The position numbers and the translations under genes are program-made. A stretch of 64,000 nt of DNA from DASRDR01 sp035550795 (GTDB lineage Bacteria > Methylomirabilota > Methylomirabilia > Rokubacteriales > DASRDR01). Each line of letters begins with the position of its first letter. Position 1 is the first letter of the stretch. A model generated the notes under the pieces. That model was not told the DNA's origin. It saw nothing but the letters and a program-made list of their open reading frames with translations, and did not search any database. Location of the stretch: the NCBI GenBank assembly GCA_035550795.1, contig DASZOL010000029.1, positions 1 to 64,000 on the forward strand, read 5' to 3'. Below, one piece after another: positions 53,257 to 61,083 of this stretch.

Positions 53257-54453
53257 CTAGCTGCCGATCCGCGAGAGGGCCCGGATGGCCGGCTGGTACC
53301 CTGGGTAGAGTGCGACCGCGCGATTGAAGGCGGTGCGCGCCTCCCCGCGTCGTCCCTGCACGGCGAGGAGGTAGCCCTGAAGTGTGGCGAACTGGGCCTG
53401 GTCCGCGAGCTGGATCGCCGCGTCGATCTCGCGCTGGGCCTCCGCGAGCTTCTGCCGCACGACGCTGTCTTGCTTCTGCTCGTTCGCCTGGAAGGCCTGG
53501 CCGAACGCCTGGAGGGCCCGGTCGTACCGGGCGTAGGCGGGCGCCAGGCGGCGGATCGGCTCCGTCTGTCGGAGCCAGCGGTCGGCGTGGCGCCCGTCTC
53601 CCTCGATCCGCACCTCGCTCGCCGGAAGCGTCTTGACGTATGCCTCGATCTCGGCAACGCGCTCCTCGTGTCGCGGATGCGTCGAGAGGATCTGCGACAT
53701 GGCCGAAGGATCTCCCCGGCGCTGGCCCAGGTTCGCGAGATGCGCGTCGATCGCACGATTCAGCACCTCGTGGGAGCGGGTCGCCTCGCGCGGATCATAG
53801 CCCGCGCGCCCCATGTACAGCGCGCCGAGCGTGTCGGCCTGGAGCTCCTGGCCGCGGTCGTAGCTGAGCAGGAGCAGCTGCGTGCCCGCACCGGCGGCAC
53901 CGACCGCCAGGCCGCCGAGGGCGCCGAGCCCCACCACGTCGGCGGCGACGCCAAGGATGCCGACGCCTGTGCTGCCCAGAGTAGCCCGGCTCTGGCGCGC
54001 CGCGCTGTGACGCGCCGCGACGTGTCCCATCTCGTGCCCCATGACGAAGGCAAACTGTGCCTCGTTCTCCAGGTACTGGAGAAGGCCACGGTTCATCGCC
54101 GTGTGCCCGGGGATCGCCCACGCGTTCGGCTCCGAGGCGCTCTCGAGCGTGAAGTCGACTGGCAGATTCGAGCGGTGGGATACCTGGTGGAGCTTCCGCA
54201 CGATTCCGGCCAGGTAGCCCTGTGCCGCCGAATCGATGCGGAGCGGGCCGCCCTGCTGCCAGGCGAGCTGGCTGAATGCCTGCTTGCCGAGCTGGAGCTC
54301 CTCCTCCTCCGAGAGGAGCATCAACTCGGACTGGCCCGTGACTGGATTGGTCGCGCAGCCGGCTGCGAGACCACCGAACGCAGCGGCCCCGAACCCCCGG
54401 AGGAGATGGCGTCGGGACACCTCGACCAGGAGCTGGCGAGCTCGCGACTTCAC
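53257..54453 (-). CDS. M48 family metalloprotease, Tat-type lipoprotein with TPR-like tail
   Basis: A 398-residue periplasmic zinc protease. Leader with twin arginine (SRRHLLRGFGAAAFGGLAAGC) ending in a lipobox, so it is probably exported folded and lipidated at the Cys. Zinc motif VMGHEMGHVAARH, third ligand in RGQELQADTLGALYMGRAG, and THPRHEERVAEI. Residues after about 280 form TPR-like helices. This is the BepA/YcaL/LoiP-like architecture for outer-membrane quality control. The GTG start 54453 has no ribosome site but is placed six bases after a promoter -10. Confidence 0.9.
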   Translation of the reverse strand: MKSRARQLLVEVSRRHLLRGFGAAAFGGLAAGCATNPVTGQSELMLLSEEEELQLGKQAFSQLAWQQGGPLRIDSAAQGYLAGIVRKLHQVSHRSNLPVDFTLESASEPNAWAIPGHTAMNRGLLQYLENEAQFAFVMGHEMGHVAARHSAARQSRATLGSTGVGILGVAADVVGLGALGGLAVGAAGAGTQLLLLSYDRGQELQADTLGALYMGRAGYDPREATRSHEVLNRAIDAHLANLGQRRGDPSAMSQILSTHPRHEERVAEIEAYVKTLPASEVRIEGDGRHADRWLRQTEPIRRLAPAYARYDRALQAFGQAFQANEQKQDSVVRQKLAEAQREIDAAIQLADQAQFATLQGYLLAVQGRRGEARTAFNRAVALYPGYQPAIRALSRIGS

Positions 54454-54459
54454 CCATCC

Positions 54460-54489
54460 ATGAGTGTCCCCGGTGGGCCCCCGTGTCAA
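54460..54489 (-). promoter_or_regulatory. Promoter of the M48 lipoprotein gene, apparently leaderless
   Basis: Minus-strand TTGACA (54489-54484), 18-nt spacer, ACTCAT (54465-54460), six bases, GTG at 54453. The -10 is weak but the -35 is perfect and the spacing to the start codon matches that of other genes in this window. Confidence 0.45.
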
Positions 54490-54546
54490 GCCGGGGAACG
54501 AGCGCGGAGGAACGCGCAGACCCAGGGCGCACGACGGGGCCGCGCC

Positions 54547-54575
54547 TTCCGGAGGTCGGGCCCGCAGGCTAGACT
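54547..54575 (+). promoter_or_regulatory. Possible promoter of the aldehyde dehydrogenase gene
   Basis: TTCCGG (54547-54552), 17-nt spacer, TAGACT (54570-54575). The leader would be about 70 nt with an AGGAGG ribosome site. The -35 is poor, so an activator may be needed. Confidence 0.35.
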
Positions 54576-54652
54576 GATGGCACGCGGTGCACCCGCGCGA
54601 CTGCCGGCACCAGCGGTTTCCCCGAGCTCCCGACCCGGCCAGGAGGCACGCC

Positions 54653-56098
54653 ATGCACACGAGCGAGGTCTTCATCGGCGGCCAGTGGCGGCCGCCCGCG
54701 TCCGGCGAGACGTACGCGACCATTAACCCCGCCACGGAGAAAGTGAGCGCCCAGGTCGCGAAGGGCGGCGAGCGGGACGTCGACCTCGCCGTCCAGGCGG
54801 CGCGGCGCGCCTTCGACCACGGCCCGTGGCCCCGGACGGCCGCCGCCGAGCGCGCACGTATCCTGTGGAAGCTCGCTGACCTGATCAGCGCCAACCTGGA
54901 CGAGATGGCGCGGCTCGAGAGCGTCAACACGGGCAAGACGCTCTTCGACTCCGGGAAGGTGGAGCTCCCGTTCGCCGCGGAGGTCTTCCGCTACTACGCG
55001 GGCTGGACGACCAAGATCCACGGGGAGACGCTGAACCTCCGCGACGGTGCCTTCACCTTCACGCTTCGCCAGCCTCTGGGCGTGGTCGGCGCGATCGTCC
55101 CGTGGAACTTCCCGTTCCTGCTCGCCTCCTGGAAGATCGCCCCCGCGCTGGCCGCCGGCAACACGGTCGTCCTGAAGCCCGCCTCCTTCACGCCCCTGAC
55201 CGCTCTCCGCTTCGCCGAGCTCACGCAGGAGGCCGGACTCCCCGAGGGCGTGTTCAACGTGGTGACGGGGCCGGGGGGAAAGGTGGGCATGGCGCTCGTG
55301 CGCCACGCCGGCGTCGACAAGATCGCCTTCACGGGCTCGACTGACGTCGGCAAGGGCATCATGAAGGAGGCCGCGGGATCGCTCAAGCGCGTGTCTCTCG
55401 AGCTCGGCGGGAAGTCGCCCAACGTCGTCTTCGCGGATGCCGACCTCGAGGCGGCCCTCCGGGGCGCGCTGACCGGGATCTTCTACAACAAGGGCGAGGT
55501 CTGCGCGGCCGGCTCGCGGCTCCTCGTGGAGCAGCGGGTCCACGACGAGTTCGTTGGAAAGCTGGTCGACCGGGTCAAGGGCCTCAAGATCGGCGACCCG
55601 ATGGACAAGGGAACGCGGATGGGTCCGGTGGTCTCGGCCCAGCAGCTCGAGACGGTGCTGGGCTACGTCGAGGCGGGACGGCGGGAGGGGGCGACGCTGG
55701 CGGCCGGCGGCGAGCGCGCCCGGGTGGGCGACGGGCGCGGCTACTTCCTGCAGCCCACGGTCTTCACGGGCGTCCGCAACACCATGCGCATCGCCCGCGA
55801 GGAGATCTTCGGGCCGGTCCTGTCGGTCATCCCGTTCAAGGACGCGGAGGACGCCGTGGCGCAGGGGAACGAGACGTTCTACGGGCTCGCCGCCGCCGTG
55901 TGGACGCGGGACGTCGGCAAGGCGCTCCGGGTCGCCCGGGCGCTCCGGGCCGGCACCGTCTGGGTCAACGCGTACAACCTCTACGACGCCGCCCTGCCTT
56001 TCGGCGGCTTCAAGGAGTCCGGGTTCGGGCGGGAGCTCGGCCAGGCAGGCCTGGACATCTACACCGAGGTCAAGAGCGTGTGGGTGGACATCTCGTAG
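54653..56098 (+). CDS. Aldehyde dehydrogenase (NAD(P)-dependent)
   Basis: A 481-residue ALDH superfamily enzyme, similar in length to betaine/gamma-aminobutyraldehyde dehydrogenases. Oxyanion Asn in VPWNFPFLLASWK, KPASFTPLTAL, FTGSTDVGKGIM, catalytic Glu in LELGGKSPNVVFADAD, catalytic Cys in FYNKGEVCAAGSRLLV, and EIFGPVLSVIPF. AGGAGG precedes ATG 54653. Monocistronic as far as seen; substrate unknown. Confidence 0.94.
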   Translation: MHTSEVFIGGQWRPPASGETYATINPATEKVSAQVAKGGERDVDLAVQAARRAFDHGPWPRTAAAERARILWKLADLISANLDEMARLESVNTGKTLFDSGKVELPFAAEVFRYYAGWTTKIHGETLNLRDGAFTFTLRQPLGVVGAIVPWNFPFLLASWKIAPALAAGNTVVLKPASFTPLTALRFAELTQEAGLPEGVFNVVTGPGGKVGMALVRHAGVDKIAFTGSTDVGKGIMKEAAGSLKRVSLELGGKSPNVVFADADLEAALRGALTGIFYNKGEVCAAGSRLLVEQRVHDEFVGKLVDRVKGLKIGDPMDKGTRMGPVVSAQQLETVLGYVEAGRREGATLAAGGERARVGDGRGYFLQPTVFTGVRNTMRIAREEIFGPVLSVIPFKDAEDAVAQGNETFYGLAAAVWTRDVGKALRVARALRAGTVWVNAYNLYDAALPFGGFKESGFGRELGQAGLDIYTEVKSVWVDIS

Positions 56099-56115
56099 TA
56101 GACCCGACGGCCGGA

Positions 56116-56375
56116 TCAGGCGGGCGGGAGATCGGTCTTTGCGAGTCGCCGCCGACGAAGAGGAGGGGTCGCTCAGCGAGACGCGCGACCGCGTAGGTAA
56201 CGGCTCCAGGAAGCGTCGCAGCGCCTGGCCGCGGTCCGGGCGGACGATGCGCAGGGCGAGCTGCACCCTGCTCCTGGAGCGCGACGTTCACGGCCCGCGT
56301 CTTGCTCTCGCCCGTCATTGCACGCCACCTCCGGGGGTAGCCGCTCCGCCTCTCGGTCGTCGATGTTCAGGCAAT
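56116..56375 (-). pseudogene. Decayed vapBC toxin-antitoxin locus (Rv0623/Rv0624-like), internally deleted
   Basis: Read on the minus strand, consecutive frames give pieces of a VapB of the Rv0623-like family: LNIDDREAERLPPEVA, then MTGESKTRAVNVALQEQ, then LALRIVRPDRGQALRRFLE. They are directly followed by the C-terminus of a PIN toxin, YAVARLAERPLLFVGGD, and after one more frame change AKTDLPPA and a stop at 56116. At least three frame changes are needed, the expected start codon is ATT (56375, preceded by GAGGTG) and most of vapC is missing. The remnant sits between the aldehyde dehydrogenase and zinc-ribbon genes. Confidence 0.8.
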
Positions 56376-56398
56376 CACCTCGGCGCGAAAGGTCAATC

Positions 56399-56427
56399 TT
56401 GACAATCCCGATGAAGATGGGTAGTTT
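56399..56427 (+). promoter_or_regulatory. Promoter of the zinc-ribbon gene, apparently leaderless
   Basis: TTGACA (56399-56404), 17-nt spacer, TAGTTT (56422-56427), six bases, ATG at 56434. No ribosome site. Confidence 0.6.
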
Positions 56428-56433
56428 GCCCAC

Positions 56434-56640
56434 ATGGCCGACGGTGACCTGGTGAAGGCGCTTGGGGGAATCGACGGCCGACGGTGTCCCACCTGCCGCA
56501 CGAAGATCGTCGTCCCTGAGCCGGACGGGCTCGTCGTGAAGAACGCGATCCTGCGCGTGAGCGCCCGGACCGGCCGCGCGGCGGCCAAGTGTCCCCGCTG
56601 CAAGAGCTGGGTGGAGGTGCCCCTGAACTTCAAGGAGTAG
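56434..56640 (+). CDS. Small zinc-ribbon protein
   Basis: A 68-residue protein with two CxxC knuckles: RRCPTCRTKIVV (Cys18, Cys21) and AAKCPRCKSWVEVP (Cys53, Cys56), with a beta-hairpin between them. This is the Com/zinc-ribbon layout of small nucleic-acid- or protein-binding adaptors. Function unknown. It is monocistronic with its own promoter and a strong hairpin downstream at 56688-56735. Confidence 0.8.
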   Translation: MADGDLVKALGGIDGRRCPTCRTKIVVPEPDGLVVKNAILRVSARTGRAAAKCPRCKSWVEVPLNFKE

Positions 56641-56687
56641 ACCGGCTCCGAGACAGGCCAGCACGGCGCAAGTCGGACGAGACAAGA

Positions 56688-56735
56688 CGAAAGCCGAGCG
56701 GCGCGGGCTTCAAGAGCCCCCGCCCTCGGCTTTCG
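56688..56735 (+). terminator. Strong hairpin after the zinc-ribbon gene
   Basis: Perfect 11-bp outer arms CGAAAGCCGAG and CTCGGCTTTCG, with further pairing inside (GCGGGCT with AGCCCCCGC). Only a weak T-rich stretch (GCGCTTTC) follows, so efficiency is uncertain, but the position 47 nt after the stop fits a terminator. Confidence 0.6.
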
Positions 56736-56782
56736 CGCTTTCAACCCGCGGCTCCGCGAAGGAGCCCGGAAGGAGGACCCAG

Positions 56783-57274
56783 ATGAGCGTGACGGACGAG
56801 CTTCTCCGGAACAACGAGCGCTACGCAGGATCCTTCACGAAGGGCTCCCTGCCGCTGCCCCCTGCCAAGCCCGTCGCGGTGGTGGGGTGCATGGACGCGC
56901 GGCTCGACCTCCACGAGCTCCTCGGGCTCGACGAGGGCGACGCCCACGTGATCCGGAACGCGGGCGGCGTGATCACCGAGGACGCGATCCGCTCGCTCGT
57001 GATCTCGCAGCGGCTCCTCGGCACGCGCGAGATCATCCTGATCCACCACTCGGACTGCGGGATGCTCACCTTCTCCGACGAGGCGCTGAAGCGCGACATC
57101 CAGGCGGAAACGGGCATCCGCCCCCCTTTCGCTCTCGAGCCGTTCTCCGATCTCGACGAGGACGTGCGCCAGTCGCTCGCCCGCGTGCGGGGGAACCCGT
57201 TCGTGCCGCACCGGGAGGGGGTGCGCGGCTTCGTCTACGACGTTCGCACCGGGCGCCTCCGCGAGGTGAAGTAG
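56783..57274 (+). CDS. Beta-class carbonic anhydrase
   Basis: A 163-residue beta-carbonic anhydrase (type like Mycobacterium Rv1284), interconverting CO2 and bicarbonate in the cytoplasm. Zinc ligands Cys36 (VVGCMDARLD, with the Asp38-Arg40 dyad), His89 and Cys92 (LIHHSDCGML). RNAGGVITEDAIRSL is conserved. GGAAGGAGG precedes ATG 56783. A GC-rich hairpin follows at 57301-57327. Confidence 0.95.
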   Translation: MSVTDELLRNNERYAGSFTKGSLPLPPAKPVAVVGCMDARLDLHELLGLDEGDAHVIRNAGGVITEDAIRSLVISQRLLGTREIILIHHSDCGMLTFSDEALKRDIQAETGIRPPFALEPFSDLDEDVRQSLARVRGNPFVPHREGVRGFVYDVRTGRLREVK

Positions 57275-57300
57275 CCCCTCCCGCGGGGAACCGTCCATTC

Positions 57301-57327
57301 GGCGGGGGCGGGCGATCCGCCCCCGCC
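57301..57327 (+). terminator. GC-rich hairpin after carbonic anhydrase
   Basis: Perfect 11-bp arms GGCGGGGGCGG and CCGCCCCCGCC with a 5-nt loop, starting 27 nt after the stop codon. No T-run follows; likely a transcript-end or stability structure. Confidence 0.55.
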
Positions 57328-57510
57328 CGGGGCTTGCGCGTCGGACCGGCGTCCGATCTGACAAGAGCATTCACGCGGGGCTGGCCGGATACGGCCGTCA
57401 GATCCCGGACCATCCAGCCGGAAAAACGGCTCGCACGGGTGCTCTTCCCGGAGCCACCCGGCCGACGTGCATGGGCAAGCGCTCATTGAGGGAGCGTCAT
57501 CATGATCCAG

Positions 57511-57540
57511 TTGACACCAGCATCATGAACAATGTACCTT
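57511..57540 (+). promoter_or_regulatory. Promoter of vapBC, apparently leaderless
   Basis: TTGACA (57511-57516), 18-nt spacer, TACCTT (57535-57540), seven bases, ATG at 57548. No ribosome site. Confidence 0.55.
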
Positions 57541-57550
57541 CTTGTTCATG
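57524..57550 (+). promoter_or_regulatory. VapB/VapBC autoregulatory operator
   Basis: A perfect inverted repeat, CATGAACAA (57524-57532) and TTGTTCATG (57542-57550), 18 bp centre to centre. It brackets the -10 element and includes the ATG of vapB. Ribbon-helix-helix antitoxins bind such palindromes to repress their own promoter. Confidence 0.65.
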
Positions 57551-57835
57551 GCACGCCCCGTTCAGGTCTATCTCGACGACCGGGACATCGAGCAGCTCGA
57601 CGCCTGGGCACGCGAGCGCGGGTGGACGAAGTCCCAGGCCGTCCGGGTGGCGATCCGGGCCCTGACTCGCCGGCCGGCCGATGATCCGCTCCTCGAGCTG
57701 AGCGGCGACCTCGACGGGCTCCCCGAGGACCTCAGCGTGAACTTCAGACGCTATCTGAACGAGACGTACGTTGCCGAGCCCTCCGCCTCCTACCGGGCGC
57801 GACGCCGGCGATCACGACCGCCTGTTCGTCGATAG
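57548..57835 (+). CDS. vapB: Ribbon-helix-helix antitoxin (VapB/CopG-like)
   Basis: A 95-residue protein. RPVQVYLDDRDIEQLDAWARER is the ribbon strand and helix 1, GWTKSQAVRVAIRALTRRP is helix 2 of the RHH DNA-binding fold. The C-terminal part (ELSGDLDGLPEDLSVNFRRY) would wrap the toxin. ATG 57548 has no ribosome site but lies at the expected transcription start. It overlaps the toxin gene by 65 nt. Confidence 0.85.
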   Translation: MARPVQVYLDDRDIEQLDAWARERGWTKSQAVRVAIRALTRRPADDPLLELSGDLDGLPEDLSVNFRRYLNETYVAEPSASYRARRRRSRPPVRR

Positions 57836-58229
57836 CGGCGCCTGGATCGCGCTGCGAAACCGGCGCGACCAGCACCACGCCGAGGCGGACCAGCTGTTCC
57901 GGGAGACATTGCGGCGACGAATACGCCTCGTCACGACCAACCTCATCCTCGCCGAGGTCCACCGCCTGACCCTTTTCCGCGTCGGTATCGAGGCCGCGGC
58001 CAGACTGCTGGATAGGATCGACGAGAGTCCGAGCGTGACGGTGCACTTCGCCGCCGCCGAGGACCACGCGGCCGCGCGCCGCTGGCTCGTGCGGCTGGCG
58101 CCTCGCCCGGTGACCTATGCGGACGCCGTCAGCTTCTCGGTGATGGAGTCGTTCGGATGCACCCGCGTGCTCGGCTTCGATCAGGACTTCGAGGTCGCCG
58201 GGTTCGAGCTCTGGCGATCGCCCGTCTGA
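57771..58229 (+). CDS. vapC: PIN-domain toxin (VapC-like ribonuclease)
   Basis: A 152-residue PIN nuclease. Acidic residues expected in the Mg site: Asp in LFVDSGAWIAL, Glu in TNLILAEVHRL, Asp in TYADAVSFSVME and Asp in LGFDQDFEVAGFELW. The only start is TTG 57771, inside the antitoxin gene (65-nt overlap), so translation depends on vapB. Toxins of this family cleave tRNA or rRNA; the target is not predictable here. Confidence 0.87.
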   Translation: MPSPPPPTGRDAGDHDRLFVDSGAWIALRNRRDQHHAEADQLFRETLRRRIRLVTTNLILAEVHRLTLFRVGIEAAARLLDRIDESPSVTVHFAAAEDHAAARRWLVRLAPRPVTYADAVSFSVMESFGCTRVLGFDQDFEVAGFELWRSPV

Positions 58230-58339
58230 ACGCACCGAGAAGGTGATGTCCCTCGGGCTCATCCTCGCCAACCCGTGGCGTCATCTCATCGTGGGCCGGC
58301 GGCCGGAAGATCGGTCGGCCGCCCTTGTCGCCCGCTGGA

Positions 58340-58715
58340 TCAGCGCTTCGAGACGGTGTTGCTGGTGGCGCTCGTCACCCACATGAGCGCCGTCAAAAGC
58401 CACGCCGATGGGATTTACGCCGACTGGGACGGTGCAGGGGGCGACGCGCGCGCCGCCGCTCGCCCGTAGCATCGTGACGGTGGGACCACCGAAGTTCGCG
58501 ACCCAGATGTTGGCGCCGTCAAGGCCACGCCCTGCGGAACGAGGCCGACCGGGAAGTCCCGGCAGCCACGCGGCAGCTGGTCCCACCGGAGCGTCGCCAC
58601 CAGGATCGGATCCAGCGAGCCGCTGCCGGGAGGGCCCGGGGGGCCGGCCGGGCCGGTTGCGCCCACGTCGCCCTTGTCGCCTTTATCTCCCTTGTCGCCC
58701 TGCGCCGTAAAAGGC
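58340..58715 (-). pseudogene. Decayed collagen-like/YVTN-propeller protein gene
   Basis: On the minus strand a Gly-X-Y run (GDKGDKGDKGDVGATGPAG, then GPPGPPG) leads into LVATLRWDQLPRG, then after a frame change FDGANIWVANFGGPTVTMLR, then GVNPIGVAFDGAH, and after another frame change WVTSATSNTVSKR and a stop at 58340. These are YVTN-type propeller repeats (VAFDGANIWVAN pattern). Two frame shifts and the lack of a start mark it as a fragment of a secreted collagen-like/propeller protein. It fills the roughly 600-bp gap between vapC and the LLM gene. Confidence 0.75.
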
Positions 58716-58741
58716 CACGGCGGGTGGGCGGTCCTCTGGCC

Positions 58742-58770
58742 CTGACGGGCTCTCCGGCCTCTGCTAGAAT
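58742..58770 (+). promoter_or_regulatory. Promoter of the LLM oxidoreductase operon
   Basis: CTGACG (58742-58747), 17-nt spacer, TAGAAT (58765-58770). The leader would be about 50 nt with GGAGGAG before ATG 58828. Confidence 0.55.
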
Positions 58771-58827
58771 CGCGCCGTCGGCGGCCGCGCTGTCGCGCGA
58801 CCCGGCCAGCCGCGGGAGGAGCGCGCC

Positions 58828-59970
58828 ATGATCCGCAAGTTCTCGGTGCTCTACGTCGGCCAGATCGATCTCGACCATGTCGGGCTCGACGGCACCCCCG
58901 CCGACCAGCGGCGCTATCCGAACGAGCGGGTCGTCCAGGCCTATCGCTCGATGGTCGACGTCGCGCGGGTCATGGACGACGCGGGGTACTACTGCCTCTG
59001 GACCGCGGAGCACCACTTCCAGCGGGAGGGCTACGAGGTCCTCCCGAATCTGATCCTGGTCGGCACCTACCTCGCGGCAGTCACGCGCCGGCTGAAGTTC
59101 GGCTGCGCGTTCAACATCCTGCCGATGTGGCACCCGATCCGCCTGGCCGAGGACTACGCGGTCGCGGACATCCTCACGGGCGGCCGCGTGATCATGGGCA
59201 TCGGCCGCGGCTACCACACGCGGGAGGTCGAGTCCTTTGGCGCGCCGCTCCTCGACGCGGCGGCCAACCTCGAGCTCTTCGAGGAGCAGTTCGAGCTCAT
59301 GTGGAAGGCGCTTCACGACGAGCAGTTCTCGCACCGCGGCAAGCACTACACGGTCCCGCCAGCCGTGAAGTACCGGGGCTACGACCTCTCCGAGGTGACC
59401 CTCATCCCCCGCCCGATCCACCGCCCGGTCGAGATCTGGCAGCCGATCGCGAGCGGCAAGACGATCGATTTCCTCGCCAAGCACGACCTGAAGGGCATGG
59501 TCACGCTGAACGGCGAGCGGATCACCGATCAGGTCTTCCACGCCTACCGGGACGCGTGCGCGCGCCACGGCCGGCAGAAGCAGCTCGGCCAGGACCTTTG
59601 CCTCGGCCTGGGGTTCCACATGGCGGAGACCGTCGAGGACGCGATCCGGCGCGTCGAGCCCGCTCACGACGAGCGCTACAAGTGGTTCGCGCCGTTCGGC
59701 TTCGTCCGCTACGCGGACGAGCAGGGCCGCCCCTGGGGCACGCCGGGCGCGCCGGCGCGCGCGCCGACGATCCGCGAAGGCGTCGCGCAGAAGGCGTGGA
59801 TGGTCGGCTCCCCCGCCGACTGCATCGCGCTCGTCCGGGAGTACGAGGCGAAGTATCCCGGACTCGATCAGCTGATGCTCCACTGGCCCGAGGGCATCCC
59901 CGCCGCCGCCTTCATGGAGCAGCTCCGCTGGTTCGCCCGGGACGTGATGCCTGCCTTTCGCGACCGGTGA
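58828..59970 (+). CDS. LLM-class flavin-dependent oxidoreductase
   Basis: A 380-residue bacterial luciferase-like TIM-barrel enzyme. Visible features are YCLWTAEHHFQREGYEVLPNLI, LKFGCAFNILPMWHPIRLAEDYAV, GGRVIMGIGRGYHTREVESFG, IWQPIASGKTIDFLAKHDLKG and the C-terminal LDQLMLHWPEGIPAAAFMEQL. This pattern fits FMNH2-dependent monooxygenases of the alkanal/nitrilotriacetate/alkanesulfonate group. GGAGGAGCG precedes ATG 58828. The HugZ-like flavoprotein gene follows by 25 nt, which may belong functionally. Substrate unknown. Confidence 0.9.
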   Translation: MIRKFSVLYVGQIDLDHVGLDGTPADQRRYPNERVVQAYRSMVDVARVMDDAGYYCLWTAEHHFQREGYEVLPNLILVGTYLAAVTRRLKFGCAFNILPMWHPIRLAEDYAVADILTGGRVIMGIGRGYHTREVESFGAPLLDAAANLELFEEQFELMWKALHDEQFSHRGKHYTVPPAVKYRGYDLSEVTLIPRPIHRPVEIWQPIASGKTIDFLAKHDLKGMVTLNGERITDQVFHAYRDACARHGRQKQLGQDLCLGLGFHMAETVEDAIRRVEPAHDERYKWFAPFGFVRYADEQGRPWGTPGAPARAPTIREGVAQKAWMVGSPADCIALVREYEAKYPGLDQLMLHWPEGIPAAAFMEQLRWFARDVMPAFRDR

Positions 59971-59995
59971 CGGCCGGCGCGCGGGAGATCCGAGC

Positions 59996-60784
59996 ATGAG
60001 CCGGCATGCGGGGCCCCCGCCCGACCCGACCGCCCCCCCGCCGGTCCCGGAGCCGACCTACGCGGAGCGCGCGCGCACCCTCGTTCACCGCGCACGGACG
60101 GGAACGCTCGCGACACTCTCGCGGCGGCACCCGGGGCACCCGTTCGCGTCGCTGATGCCGTACGCGCTCGACGGGCCCGGCCAGCCGCTCTTCCTGATCA
60201 GCTCGATGGCGGTCCATACGCAGAACCTCGCCGGCAACCCCCGGGCGAGCCTCTTCGTCGCTGAGCCGGACTGGACGGGCGATCCCCTCGCCGCCGGGCG
60301 GCTCACGCTGATGGGCGCGGTCACGCCGGTCCCGGCCGACGCCCGGGCGGAGGCGCGCGTCGCGTACCTGGCGTGCCACCCGAACGCCGCGTATTGGGTG
60401 GACTTCGAGGACTTCGCCTTCCACCGCCTCGAGGTCGCGGATCTCTACTTCGTCGGGGGCTTCGCGGCCATGGATTGGATCGACGCGGCGGCCTACCGGG
60501 CGGCCCGCGTTGATCCCCTGGCGGACGTAGCGGCGGGGATTCTCGAGCACATGAACCGCGACCATCCCGACGCGCTCGTCGTCTACGCCCGGGCGCTCGG
60601 GGGCGCCCCCGACGCGGAGTCGGCCACGATGGTCGCCGTGGACCGCCTTGGCTTCCGGCTCCGGGTCCGGAGCGGCGGCCGGCTCCACGCCGAGCGGATC
60701 CCCTTCCCGGAAGAGGTGACAAGCGCCGACGACGCCCGTCGCGTCCTGATCCGGATGCTCCAGAACGCGCGCGCTCGCGCCTGA
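59996..60784 (+). CDS. HugZ-like pyridoxamine 5'-phosphate oxidase-fold protein with DUF2470
   Basis: A 262-residue protein of FMN-binding split-barrel plus C-terminal DUF2470 domain. N-terminal RTGTLATLSRRHPGHPFASLMPYALDG and LFLISSMAVHTQNLAGNPRASLFV form the barrel; VDFEDFAFHRLEVADLYFVGGFA the hinge; GILEHMNRDHPDALVVYARAL the DUF2470 start. Family members bind heme or F420/FMN. A Pro-rich N-terminus (residues 7-20) precedes the fold. GGAGATCCGAG lies before ATG 59996. Confidence 0.88.
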   Translation: MSRHAGPPPDPTAPPPVPEPTYAERARTLVHRARTGTLATLSRRHPGHPFASLMPYALDGPGQPLFLISSMAVHTQNLAGNPRASLFVAEPDWTGDPLAAGRLTLMGAVTPVPADARAEARVAYLACHPNAAYWVDFEDFAFHRLEVADLYFVGGFAAMDWIDAAAYRAARVDPLADVAAGILEHMNRDHPDALVVYARALGGAPDAESATMVAVDRLGFRLRVRSGGRLHAERIPFPEEVTSADDARRVLIRMLQNARARA

Positions 60785-60801
60785 CTCGGGCTCCGCCGAC
60801 G

Positions 60802-61083
60802 ATGACCCGGCCCCGGGAATCCGCCGCCCCGCTGGCGCGCGCCGTGGCGCATCTGGAGGCGCGCGACTGGCAGGCGGCCCACGAGATCGTCCAGCGCGAG
60901 AAGTCCGAGCTGGCCGCCTGGCTCCACGGGATCGTCCACACGCTCGAGGGCGACCTCGACAATGCCCGCTACTGGTACCGCCGCGCCCGCCGGGCTTTCC
61001 CGGGCCCGGAGGGGGTCGGCGCGGAGATCGCCGCGGCGCGCCGCTCGCTGGAGGCGGGCGCCCGAGCCGAGGAGACGCCATGA
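60802..61083 (+). CDS. Small alpha-helical protein, TPR-like, unknown function
   Basis: A 93-residue protein, largely helical: RAVAHLEARDWQAAHEIVQR, AAWLHGIVHTLEGDLDNARY and WYRRARRAFPGP have the spacing of TPR helices. No ribosome site is obvious; it follows the HugZ-like gene by 17 nt and its stop overlaps the aldolase ATG (ATGA), so it is part of the operon. Function unknown. Confidence 0.7.
   Translation: MTRPRESAAPLARAVAHLEARDWQAAHEIVQREKSELAAWLHGIVHTLEGDLDNARYWYRRARRAFPGPEGVGAEIAAARRSLEAGARAEETP

Noticed and set aside
54576..54595. TGGCAC resembling a sigma54 -24 element upstream of the aldehyde dehydrogenase
   Set aside because: The GC of the presumed -12 is two bases too close, so the spacing is wrong for sigma54.
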